Shown here: piece by piece, positions 1 to 7,534 of the stretch | Layout of the letters: every line of letters starts with the position of its first letter | Position numbering within the stretch: position 1 is the first letter of the stretch | Source of the DNA: an uncultured Collinsella sp. | Lineage (GTDB): Bacteria; Actinomycetota; Coriobacteriia; Coriobacteriales; Coriobacteriaceae | Reading direction: 5' to 3' | Assembly (NCBI GenBank): GCA_900546115.1 | Contig: URBQ01000039.1 | Location: forward strand, 1-20,375 | DNA length: 20,375 nt | The notes under the pieces: model-generated | What the model was told of the DNA's origin: nothing | What the model saw: the letters and a program-made list of their open reading frames with translations, nothing else | Databases searched by the model: none | Position numbers and translations under genes: made by a program

Positions 1-552
<552 letters not shown>

Positions 553-570
553 GTCTCTACCTTTCGATAC

Positions 571-595
571 GCGGCGCCACGCTGAGGGGCGCCGC
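571..595 (-). other. Inverted repeat between permease and ATPase genes
   Basis: The arms GCGGCGCC (571-578) and GGCGCCGC (588-595) form a perfect 8-bp stem with a 9-nt loop. They lie between the MalG-type permease stop and the ATPase start on the transcribed minus strand. No T-run follows, so it looks more like an mRNA processing or stability hairpin than an intrinsic terminator. Its function is inferred. Confidence 0.45.
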
Positions 596-620
596 CAAAA
601 CTTGCAAAACAGTTACGGCA

Positions 621-1460
621 TCAGCCCTTGACGGCACCTGCCACAACGCCGTCAATGATGTACTTCTGGCAGAAGATGTACATGATGACGATGGGGATGA
701 CGACCATCATGATGCATGCCATCATGGGGCCGAGCTCGACGTGGCCATAGCCGCCACGGAAGTACTGGATCAAGATAGGAATGGTCTTGTACTTGGTGGA
801 GTCGAGCGTAAGGTAGGGCAGCAGATAGTCGTTCCAGACCCACATGGTCTCAAGGATGCCGACCGAAAGATAGGTGGGCTTCATAATGGGAAGGACGATC
901 TTAAAGAACACCTGGACCGGGTTGCAGCCGTCGATCATGGCCGCTTCCTCAATCTCGAGCGGGATGTTCTTGACGAAGCCGGCGAACATAAAGACCGCGA
1001 GGCCCGCGCCAAAACCAAGGTAGATGAAGCAGATGTTAAACGGCGTGTTAAAGCCGATGCGGTCCGCGAGGTTGGACAGCGTGAACATGAGCATCTGGAA
1101 CGGTACGACCATCGAGAAGACGAACAGGTAATAGAAGAAGTTCGAGATCTTGCTGTTGACGCGCACCACGTACCAAGCGCACATGGAGCAGCACACCAGA
1201 ATCAGCACGACCGACGTGACCGTGATGATGAGCGAGTACATAAACGCCGAGGCAAAGCCCTGCTCGTTCAGAGCGTGCACGTAGTTTGCGAGGCCGTTGA
1301 ACGTCTCGGGCGTGAGCAGATCGAACGCCGTGGTGGTGCTGATTGCGGTCGCTTTCTTAAAGGAATTGAGCGCAATCATGAACACGGGGTAGATCCATGC
1401 GAGCGACAGAATCGTAAAGAAGATCGAGAGCGCGCGGTTGATAGCCTTATCGCGTTTCAT
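621..1460 (-). CDS. Carbohydrate ABC transporter permease, MalG/UgpE family
   Basis: This is a 279-residue inner-membrane subunit of a sugar importer. It has about six hydrophobic segments and the cytoplasmic EAA coupling loop EAAMIDGCNPVQVFFKIVLP starting at residue 172, which docks onto the ATPase. Length and motif fit the CUT1 (MalG/UgpE) family. The ATG (1460-1458) overlaps the stop of the preceding permease by one base (TAATG), and a strong ribosome site, AAGGAGGTG, lies inside the end of that upstream gene. This arrangement points to translational coupling and equal production of the two permeases, which form a heterodimer. The substrate is not determinable from sequence alone. Confidence 0.95.
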   Translation of the reverse strand: MKRDKAINRALSIFFTILSLAWIYPVFMIALNSFKKATAISTTTAFDLLTPETFNGLANYVHALNEQGFASAFMYSLIITVTSVVLILVCCSMCAWYVVRVNSKISNFFYYLFVFSMVVPFQMLMFTLSNLADRIGFNTPFNICFIYLGFGAGLAVFMFAGFVKNIPLEIEEAAMIDGCNPVQVFFKIVLPIMKPTYLSVGILETMWVWNDYLLPYLTLDSTKYKTIPILIQYFRGGYGHVELGPMMACIMMVVIPIVIMYIFCQKYIIDGVVAGAVKG

Positions 1461-2314
1461 TACTGCTGCACCTCCTTGGACCTCGTGGCCTTAAGCTGGA
1501 TCATAGAAATAGCGACAACCAGGATGCAGAAGATAACTGCCTTGGCCTGACCGATGCCCTGCCATGCGATGCCAGCACGCGAATAGAACGTGTTGTAGAT
1601 GTTCAGGGCGAGCATCTCGGTGGAGTGCGCCGGGGCGCCACCGGTAAGGGCGAGGTTCTGGTCGAACAGCTTAAAGCCGTTGGTGATGGACAGGAACAGG
1701 CAGATGGTGATGGTCGGCATCAGGTTGGGGATCTTAACCTTCCAAAACGTCTGCCATGCCGTAGCGCCATCGACCTTGGCGGCCTCGATGTAGTCAGACG
1801 GAATGGACTGCAGACCGGCGATGTAGATGATCATCATGTAGCCGACCTGTTGCCACAGGGTCAGGATGATAAGGCCCCAGAAGCCAGCGGCGGAGTTGAG
1901 GGCGATAAGCTGGGCACCCACGTTGGAGAGCAGGCAGTTGATCAGAATCTGCCAAATGTAACCCAGTACAATGCCGCCAATCAGGTTAGGCATAAAGAAA
2001 ATCGTACGGAAGATGTTGGTGCCCTTGAGCGCCTTGCGAGTGAGCGCCTGCGCAATGGCCAGCGCGATCACGTTGATGAGCACCGTCGACAGGAAGGCAA
2101 ACGCCACGGTAAAGAAGAACGACGTGGAGAACTGCGGATCGGACAGCGCGCGCACGTAGTTCTCGATACCGACAAAGTGCGCGTTATTGATGGTAATAAA
2201 CTGGCAGAACGAGAGATAGAAACCCTGGATAAAGGGAATCACGAACCCGATCATAAACGCCAGGCACGTGGGCAGCATAAAGAGCGGCCACCAGCGCTTG
2301 AGTGCTTTGCCCAT
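1460..2314 (-). CDS. Carbohydrate ABC transporter permease, MalF/UgpA family
   Basis: This 284-residue protein is the partner permease of the MalG-type subunit. It begins with a short cytoplasmic segment and a first membrane helix (residues 10-30). It has six predicted membrane segments and the EAA loop EAAKVDGATAWQTFWKVKIP from residue 177. It lacks the large periplasmic insertion of E. coli MalF, as is normal for CUT1 permeases of Gram-positive bacteria. The ATG at 2314 follows GAAAGGA at about 8 nt. It is separated from the binding-protein gene by an 87-bp gap holding a strong hairpin, and it overlaps the downstream permease by one base. Family is certain; the sugar is unknown, although a TreR-like regulator upstream makes an alpha-linked glucoside plausible. 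Confidence 0.95.
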   Translation of the reverse strand: MGKALKRWWPLFMLPTCLAFMIGFVIPFIQGFYLSFCQFITINNAHFVGIENYVRALSDPQFSTSFFFTVAFAFLSTVLINVIALAIAQALTRKALKGTNIFRTIFFMPNLIGGIVLGYIWQILINCLLSNVGAQLIALNSAAGFWGLIILTLWQQVGYMMIIYIAGLQSIPSDYIEAAKVDGATAWQTFWKVKIPNLMPTITICLFLSITNGFKLFDQNLALTGGAPAHSTEMLALNIYNTFYSRAGIAWQGIGQAKAVIFCILVVAISMIQLKATRSKEVQQ

Positions 2315-2334
2315 AGAAGGGTCCTTTCAATATG

Positions 2335-2370
2335 CAGGGGGCGGGCAAACCTACGTCTGCCCGCCCCCTG
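2335..2370 (-). other. Strong 13-bp hairpin between binding-protein and permease genes
   Basis: The arms CAGGGGGCGGGCA (2335-2347) and TGCCCGCCCCCTG (2358-2370) pair perfectly across a 10-nt loop. On the minus-strand transcript the hairpin lies 31 nt after the binding-protein stop codon and 20 nt before the permease ATG. No T-run follows. In many sugar ABC operons a hairpin at this position protects the binding-protein message from 3' decay or partly terminates transcription, so the binding protein is made in excess. That role is inferred here. Confidence 0.65.
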
Positions 2371-2401
2371 TCGCTAATCAGATAGCTTGGGCAGCAACTG
2401 C

Positions 2402-3718
2402 TTACTCGGAAGCAGCCTTCTCGGTCTTCCAGCCATCGACGAAGGCGTTCTTGACGCCGTCCCACTTGGTGTTGTCGGCAGCATAAGCGATGAGAGCCTG
2501 CTTGAGGTTCTTCTTCCACTCCTCGGAGGGGATGTAAACGAAGTCCCAAGCGACGGTCTTCTTGCCGTCCTTGGCCATAGCAACGGCCTGCTGCGAGAAG
2601 ACGTTGGTGGTCTCCTTAGCGCTCTTGAACGGGGCGGTCAGACCCATCTTGTCAGCGATGATGCTGGTGGCGGTGTCAGAAGTGACGCACCAATACATGA
2701 AGTCCTCGGTGGCCTTCTGGGCATCCTCGGAAGCCTGGGAGCTGACGCACCAGTAGTTCTCGCCGCCGGAGCACAGGCCCTGGTTCTCCTCGCCATCGAC
2801 GCCGATGTAGATCGGCAGCATGCCGAGCTGGTCGTCGGTCATACCGGCCTTGGTGAGGTCGGCGTAGGCCCAAGAGCCGTTCTGGTAGAAGACGGCCTTG
2901 CCGGTTGCGAACTCGTTGGTGGCGTCGTCACCGGTCTTGGAGGCGAGCTGCGAAGGATCGCAGGTGGAGTCGGTGATATACAGGTCGAAGATCTGCTTAA
3001 AGTTGTCGAGATACTCGCCCTTGATCTCGTCGTCCTCCTGATTGTGCTCCTTCTCGAACTCGTAGTAGAGCGGGAGGTTGGCGAGGTGCGTGGTGTAGCG
3101 CCAGCTGGAGGAGTCATCCATACCGGCGGAAGTGAAGGCACCGTCAACGCCGAGCTCGTCCTTGCGGGCCTGGATGTCATCGGCGCAAGCCTTCAGCTTG
3201 TCGAAGGAGTTGATGTCCTCGGCCTTGTAGCCGGCCTTCTCGAGGAGCTCCTTGTTGTAAATGATGCCGTAGCTCTCCTGAACCCAGTCGATACCCAGAT
3301 CCTTGCCGTCGGACTGCAGCGCCAGGGAGTCGTCGATGAGCTCGCCGCGGAGCTTGGTGTCGGAAAGATCGGCGCAGTAGTCCTTCCAGTTCTTAAGGCC
3401 GGTGGGGCCGTTGACCTGGAACAGCGTCGGAGCGGAGCTCTTGGACATCTCGGACTTGAGCTTCTCCTCGTAGGTGTTGGAGGCGGCGGTCACGATCTTG
3501 ACCTCGACGCCCTTCTCCTTCTTGTACGCCTTGGCGATCTCCTTCCACTCCTTGTCGACCTCGGGCTTGAACTGGAGGAAGTAGACCTCGGCAGCGTCAC
3601 CAGAAGCAGAGGAGCCGGAGCCGGCAGAACCACCGCAGCCCACGAGACCCAGACCAAGAACCGCAGCCGCGGAACCAGCAAAGCCCAGGAACTGCCTTCT
3701 GCTCATTTCGTTCTTCAT
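2402..3718 (-). CDS. Extracellular sugar-binding lipoprotein of ABC importer (family 1), Tat-type signal
   Basis: This 438-residue protein captures the sugar outside the membrane and delivers it to the permease pair encoded next. The N-terminus has a twin-arginine motif SRRQFLG (residues 6-12), a hydrophobic stretch and a lipobox LVGC with Cys28 as the lipid anchor. A Gly/Ser linker follows, and then a family-1 solute-binding fold (EVYFLQFKPEVDKEWKEIAK). The ATG at 3718 is chosen because GGGTGG lies six bases upstream. A GTG 18 bases earlier overlaps that ribosome site and is unlikely to be used. It is the first gene of the importer and is separated from the repressor gene by a terminator and about 200 bp of control region. 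A combined Tat and lipoprotein signal implies export of the folded protein. The substrate is not identified. Confidence 0.93.
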   Translation of the reverse strand: MKNEMSRRQFLGFAGSAAAVLGLGLVGCGGSAGSGSSASGDAAEVYFLQFKPEVDKEWKEIAKAYKKEKGVEVKIVTAASNTYEEKLKSEMSKSSAPTLFQVNGPTGLKNWKDYCADLSDTKLRGELIDDSLALQSDGKDLGIDWVQESYGIIYNKELLEKAGYKAEDINSFDKLKACADDIQARKDELGVDGAFTSAGMDDSSSWRYTTHLANLPLYYEFEKEHNQEDDEIKGEYLDNFKQIFDLYITDSTCDPSQLASKTGDDATNEFATGKAVFYQNGSWAYADLTKAGMTDDQLGMLPIYIGVDGEENQGLCSGGENYWCVSSQASEDAQKATEDFMYWCVTSDTATSIIADKMGLTAPFKSAKETTNVFSQQAVAMAKDGKKTVAWDFVYIPSEEWKKNLKQALIAYAADNTKWDGVKNAFVDGWKTEKAASE

Positions 3719-3741
3719 TACAATCCACCCTTTCACACCGT

Positions 3742-3760
3742 GGCGGCACCCTTTGCCGCC
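3742..3760 (-). other. Hairpin in the 5' leader of the binding-protein mRNA
   Basis: The arms GGCGGCA (3742-3748) and TGCCGCC (3754-3760) form a 7-bp stem with a 5-nt loop, about 10 nt upstream of the ribosome site of the binding-protein gene. It could stabilise the 5' end of the message or tune translation. No function is shown by the sequence. Confidence 0.35.
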
Positions 3761-3802
3761 GCCTTCGGAGATTGGCTCGGGGACTTTGCCCCTTTTGCTG
3801 AT

Positions 3803-3922
3803 TTGTACAATACGCTATTTGGCTAGTTGTTTGAACAAGTATTACTAGAGCGGTAGAAAAACTTCGGTGAACGGTAATTTCGACTTGATACTTGACAAGT
3901 TTTGTATAAACAATTATTTGTT
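3803..3922 (-). promoter_or_regulatory. Promoter and operator region of the sugar ABC operon
   Basis: Two promoters can be proposed on the minus strand. The first is TTGTTT (3913-3908) with a 17-nt spacer and TATCAA (3890-3885). The second is TTCAAA (3835-3830) with a 17-nt spacer and TATTGT (3812-3807). Palindromes sit on both -35 boxes: TTGTATAAACAA (3902-3913) and TTGTTTGAACAA (3827-3838). Further palindromes are ACTTGACAAGT (3890-3900), AACAATTATTTGTT (3909-3922) and TTGTACAA (3803-3810). From memory, the B. subtilis TreR operator is TTGTATATACAA, which differs from the first palindrome at one base. Binding by the adjacent TreR-like repressor is therefore likely but inferred. Confidence 0.55.
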
Positions 3923-3934
3923 ATCGAATGCAGA

Positions 3935-3983
3935 GAAAACGCCCGATCAAGCCGATGCATCGTCGGTTTGACCGGGCGTTTTC
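3935..3983 (-). terminator. Intrinsic terminator of the GntR-family repressor gene
   Basis: The arms GAAAACGCCCG (3935-3945) and CGGGCGTTTTC (3973-3983) pair over 11 bp. The stem continues inward through TCAA/TTGA and CCGA/TCGG to a 7-nt loop (3956-3962). On the minus strand the 3' arm ends in GTTTTC, giving the T-rich tract of an intrinsic terminator. It lies 41 nt past the repressor stop codon and isolates that gene from the ABC operon promoter. The stem is symmetric, so it could also stop plus-strand transcription. Confidence 0.85.
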
Positions 3984-4024
3984 GCTTTGAGGGCATGAGT
4001 CTCGTCAGGCTGCGAGCTAGCCGG

Positions 4025-4744
4025 CTATCGCTTGGAATTGACGCGGTAATGGAAGATCTCGGGGTGTGTGCGGGCATGCGTGACCTCGAACAAGATGCCG
4101 TCCGAGGTGTACGACTGGCTCTCCATAACGGCGACGCAGTTGTACTTGCCAAGGTCCAGATAGCTGCAGTCCTCATCGTTGGCGAGCTCGACACTCACCG
4201 TACGACGGCTCGCCATCACTTTGACGCCGCGCTTGTGCTCCAGATAGCCGTAGATAGAATCCGCCGCGATCTCGGGGGTCAGGCCCTTGGCGACCGACGC
4301 CAAAAAGTAGCCATGGTCCACTTGGCGCGCGCTGCCGTTGAGGCTTCGGACACGCACTACGCGAATCAGCTCCTCGCCCACCTTAAAGCCCAGGCGGCGA
4401 GAGAGTTGCTCAGTGCAAATCAAATGTTCAAAAGACTTGACCTCGGTCGATGCGACGGCATTGTTGCGTTTTGCGAACTCGCCAAACGACTCAACCTCTT
4501 CGAGTGCGCCCAGCATGTCGGTTTCGCCCTTAAGCCAAATAACGCGCACGCCCTTACCGTGTATAGGCTGCACAAACATCTGGTCGGCCAGCATGCTCAA
4601 GGCGCGTCGAACGGTATTGCGCGTGCAGCCAAACTCCGCGGTCAGCTCGGCTTCGGTTGGCAGCATCTCCTGAAACGCATAGGTCCCGTTAATGATGCGC
4701 GAACGGATCTCGCGGTAGATTCCTTCGTAAATCGCTTTTGGCAT
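4025..4744 (-). CDS. GntR-family (HutC/UTRA) transcriptional repressor, TreR-like
   Basis: This 239-residue DNA-binding regulator has an N-terminal winged helix (about residues 1-70, with LPTEAELTAEFGCTRNTVRR as the recognition part). A UTRA ligand-binding domain (about 90-235) follows. The segments SIYGYLEHKRG and TVSVELANDEDCSYLDL resemble B. subtilis TreR, which senses trehalose-6-phosphate. A phosphorylated disaccharide or glucose-6-phosphate is therefore a reasonable effector guess. The ATG at 4744 follows GAGGTG at 6 nt. The gene stands alone between a divergent PTS permease and a same-strand ABC operon, with its own terminator. A weak -10 (TATCGT, 4783-4778) and -35 (4806-4801) overlap a TTGTTTAAAC site, suggesting autoregulation. 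Family is certain; TreR specificity is an inference. Confidence 0.93.
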   Translation of the reverse strand: MPKAIYEGIYREIRSRIINGTYAFQEMLPTEAELTAEFGCTRNTVRRALSMLADQMFVQPIHGKGVRVIWLKGETDMLGALEEVESFGEFAKRNNAVASTEVKSFEHLICTEQLSRRLGFKVGEELIRVVRVRSLNGSARQVDHGYFLASVAKGLTPEIAADSIYGYLEHKRGVKVMASRRTVSVELANDEDCSYLDLGKYNCVAVMESQSYTSDGILFEVTHARTHPEIFHYRVNSKR

Positions 4745-4796
4745 GATTTCACCTCTAATGAATATGTATGGCTAGGCACGATAGCATTTCTTAAAG

Positions 4797-4806
4797 TTGT
4801 TTAAAC
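4797..4806. promoter_or_regulatory. Candidate repressor operator at the gntR promoter
   Basis: TTGTTTAAAC (4797-4806) contains the perfect palindrome GTTTAAAC and covers the proposed -35 box of the repressor gene. The same ten-base string recurs at 4919-4928 and, with one change, at 3827-3836. Recurrence at all three promoter regions around the repressor supports an operator role, which is inferred. Confidence 0.5.
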
Positions 4807-4845
4807 CGATTATCGGTAAAGCACGGATTATTTACCGTCGACGGT
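4805..4845. promoter_or_regulatory. Cluster of palindromes in the gntR-PTS intergenic region
   Basis: Three palindromic elements crowd here: ACCGA-TTA-TCGGT (4805-4817), the pair CGGTAAA (4814-4820) and TTTACCG (4831-4837), and the perfect 12-mer ACCGTCGACGGT (4834-4845). They use different half-sites (ACCG/CGGT) from the TTGTTTAAAC motif. A second regulator, or a hairpin in a leader RNA, is possible. I cannot assign a protein. Confidence 0.4.
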
Positions 4846-4905
4846 TCCCCCGAAACCCAAATCGGACCGAATCAAAACCGTCAATGCGGCAAGCAGCCAG
4901 TCCTC

Positions 4906-4928
4906 TACAATGAGTTCATTGTTTAAAC
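4906..4928 (+). promoter_or_regulatory. Candidate -10 and operator of the PTS permease gene
   Basis: TACAAT (4906-4911) is a good -10 hexamer about 58 bp ahead of the PTS start codon, although no convincing -35 lies 17 bp upstream. TTGTTTAAAC (4919-4928) would sit at the transcription start, where a bound repressor would block initiation. The operator call rests on recurrence of the motif near the repressor gene. Confidence 0.45.
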
Positions 4929-4968
4929 GTTCTTGCTCGCACAGCATGTTGCATCCGGAAGGCATATT

Positions 4969-7419
4969 ATGCTGCAGAAAATCCAACGTTTTGGCGGAGC
5001 CATGTTCGCGCCCGCCATGCTGTTTTCTATATCAGGCCTCATGGTCGGCATCTCCGCCCTCGCCACGACCGTAGACATCGTCGGCGATCTCGCCGTATAC
5101 GGAACCCCTTGGTACGTTTTCTGGACCATCATCCAGCGCGGCTCGTGGACGGTCTTTAAACGTCTCCCGCTCCTTTTTGCCGTAGCGTTGCCTATCGGTC
5201 TTGCCCAAAAGCAACCGGCACGCTGCTGCCTCGAGGCGCTCGTAGCCTATTTTGCCTACTGTTTCTTTTTGAGCGAGATCATTAAGCTGAGCGGCGACAA
5301 CCTTGGGCTTAAGTACCCGTCGTCTTTAACCCCCGCCAGCGGCATCACCGTCATCGACGGCATCAAGACGCTCGACACCGGCATTATCGGCCCGCTGGCG
5401 GTGTCGGCAACCGTCGTCGCCATCCATGACCGCTTCTACGATGCCAAGGTTCCCGATTGGCTCGGCACCTTCTCGGGTTCCTCGCTGGTCTACCTCATCA
5501 GCTTTTTTGCCGTGTTTGCCCTTGCCGCCATCTCGGCCGCCATCGTGCCCTTCGCATACGCTGTGACCGAAACGCTGCGCCACGCACTTGCGGGCGTCGG
5601 CCCCTTCGGCGTGGGCATCTTTGTGTTTTTGGAGCGAGCGCTCGAGCCCATGGGGCTGCACCATCTGCTCTATATGCCCATCTATTACGACAATCTGGTC
5701 ATTCACGACGGTATTTACGCCACGTGGACCAACCTGCTCCCCATTCTCTCCCATAGCACGCGCCCTTTAAATGAACTTGCGCCCTGGGCAGGTTTTACCG
5801 CCACCGGCTGGGGCAAGCTCTTTGGCCTTCCCGCCATCGCGGCAGCATTCTATTTCACCGCCAAACCCGAACGCCGCGCCGGCCTTAAGGTCATCCTTTT
5901 GCCCGCCATCGTCGCCTCGGTGGTCTGCGGCGTCACCGAGCCGCTCGAGTTTCTCTTTATGTTCACCTATCCCGGACTCTTTTTGCTCTACGCCGTCCTG
6001 TCCTCCTGCCTTGCCATGACCATGAACTTCTTTGGCATCGTCGGCATCTTCTCGGGCGGTCTCATGGAAATGACGGCCTTCAACTTCATCCCACTCATGC
6101 GAATGCATGCCGGCTCCTACCTTTTGGCGCTCGGTATCGGTCTGATGTTTAGCGCTGTCTTTTTTCTGGTCTTCCGGGGCCTCATTCTGGCTTTCGACCT
6201 AAAAACCCCAGGCCGCGAGGATCATATCGCCAGCGATGCGGCGCTCGCACGTCTGACGGGAAAAAGCTCTGCCAAAGAAGGCGCGGCCCAAAACGGCACC
6301 GACAACCAATCATCCCAAGATCATCTGCTTGCTGAGCAAGTCGTTGCGCTCTTGGGTGGCGTTAGCAATATTGTAGGAGCGACCAATTGCGCCACGCGTC
6401 TGCGCGTTGAGGTCGCAGAACCTTCCGTTGTCGCAGACAACGCAGCCTTCGTCGCGGCGGGCGCCAAGGGCCTCATCATTACGGGCAAGACCGCCCAGGT
6501 GATTATTGGCATCTCCGTTCCCCGCGTCAAAGAGCATTTTGACCAGATCATGGGCCTCGAGCCGGGATTTGTGTCCACCACCTCGGCCTCCCCTGCCGTC
6601 AGCGCAGCCCATAAGCGCGGCGATATCTGCTTCTTCGATATCGACGGAACACTCGCCTGGCAAGACCCTCGAGTGGCACAAGAGCTTCCCGAGAGCGAGC
6701 GAGACCTCTCCCCCTATCCCAATGAAGCGGTCTCGCAAGCCATCCGTGATTTTGTCGCCAAGGGCAATATGGCGTTTATCTGCACAGGGCGCACGCTGAG
6801 CTGCATCCATCCAAAGCTGCTCGAGCTGCCCTGGACCGGCATCGTCTGCCTCGCGGGTGGCTATGTCGAACTTGAGGGACACGTGATTCGCGATTTGGCG
6901 ATGACGCCCGGCATGCTGCAGCGCCTTGCTCCCATTCTTGAGCAATCGGACGAAGTGATTCGTTTTGAGGGACTCAATGGCGTCGTTCGCATGAGTGCCG
7001 ATGCGCCCGACGCTCCGGGATACGCCCGCACCGTGGGCGATGCAATTACGCAGCTGCAACATTACAGCGCCTACAAGATCTTAATGTCCACGTCGCTTGC
7101 CAACCGCATCGCTCAGGATCAAGCGTTTGAGCCGCTGCTCTGCTTTAACGAGCTCGAGCTCGAAGTGACCGAGATTTCGCCTCGCGAATGCACCAAGCGC
7201 GAGGGTATCCAGTCCGTACTCGACGCCCTCGATCCCCACCACGGAACCGTATACGGCATCGGCGACGCCAGCAATGACGTCTCGCTGATGAACGCCGTCG
7301 ATGTCGGTATCGCCATGGGCAATGCGCCGGACTTCCTCAAGGAAAAGGCCGACTATGTCACCGACAGCATCGACCACGACGGCGTCGTCACCGCGCTCGA
7401 ACACTTTGGGCTTATCTAG
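4969..7419 (+). CDS. PTS alpha-glucoside-type EIICB fused to a C-terminal HAD (Cof-type) phosphatase
   Basis: This 816-residue protein has three modules. Residues 1-418 are a membrane EIIC of the MalP/GlvC type, with RFGGAMFAPAMLF at the N-terminus, GVTEPLEF at 321-328 and the family end motif LKTPGRED. Residues about 452-530 are an EIIB domain with phosphocysteine 474 in NCATRLR. Residues 551-816 are a full HAD IIB hydrolase with intact motifs: DIDGT (Asp557 and Asp559), CTGRT (Thr606), Lys743 and GDASND (765-770). EIIC and EIIB take up and phosphorylate a sugar, probably an alpha-glucoside, and the HAD module would remove a phosphate from it or from a related metabolite. There is no EIIA domain, so a separate EIIA is needed. 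The ATG at 4969 is preferred over a TTG 36 bases upstream because GGAAGG precedes it by 6 nt. The gene diverges from the TreR-like repressor. No phospho-glucosidase gene is adjacent. Confidence 0.93.
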   Translation: MLQKIQRFGGAMFAPAMLFSISGLMVGISALATTVDIVGDLAVYGTPWYVFWTIIQRGSWTVFKRLPLLFAVALPIGLAQKQPARCCLEALVAYFAYCFFLSEIIKLSGDNLGLKYPSSLTPASGITVIDGIKTLDTGIIGPLAVSATVVAIHDRFYDAKVPDWLGTFSGSSLVYLISFFAVFALAAISAAIVPFAYAVTETLRHALAGVGPFGVGIFVFLERALEPMGLHHLLYMPIYYDNLVIHDGIYATWTNLLPILSHSTRPLNELAPWAGFTATGWGKLFGLPAIAAAFYFTAKPERRAGLKVILLPAIVASVVCGVTEPLEFLFMFTYPGLFLLYAVLSSCLAMTMNFFGIVGIFSGGLMEMTAFNFIPLMRMHAGSYLLALGIGLMFSAVFFLVFRGLILAFDLKTPGREDHIASDAALARLTGKSSAKEGAAQNGTDNQSSQDHLLAEQVVALLGGVSNIVGATNCATRLRVEVAEPSVVADNAAFVAAGAKGLIITGKTAQVIIGISVPRVKEHFDQIMGLEPGFVSTTSASPAVSAAHKRGDICFFDIDGTLAWQDPRVAQELPESERDLSPYPNEAVSQAIRDFVAKGNMAFICTGRTLSCIHPKLLELPWTGIVCLAGGYVELEGHVIRDLAMTPGMLQRLAPILEQSDEVIRFEGLNGVVRMSADAPDAPGYARTVGDAITQLQHYSAYKILMSTSLANRIAQDQAFEPLLCFNELELEVTEISPRECTKREGIQSVLDALDPHHGTVYGIGDASNDVSLMNAVDVGIAMGNAPDFLKEKADYVTDSIDHDGVVTALEHFGLI

Positions 7420-7534
7420 CCAAGCCCCTACCGCACTTGCGGCCGCATGGACCAATCGTCTTCAACCGCCGCGCTCGACGCCCTAATGTGGCAATATGTT
7501 GTCTGCATAATGCAACGATGCAACCTATCAAAGA

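Noticed and set aside
3719..3736. GTG start for the sugar-binding protein
   Set aside because: It overlaps the ribosome site that serves the ATG at 3718.
2387..3826. A 479-codon plus-strand frame opposite the sugar-binding protein
   Set aside because: It is the mirror of a well-supported gene; its Leu/Val/Gly-rich translation matches no family and no ribosome site precedes it.
4933..4968. TTG start for the PTS protein 36 bases upstream
   Set aside because: It lacks a ribosome site, while the ATG at 4969 has GGAAGG at 6 nt and begins with the conserved EIIC N-terminus.
7420..7534. Terminator after the PTS gene
   Set aside because: Only a 4-bp CCGC/GCGG pairing is seen, with no T-run.
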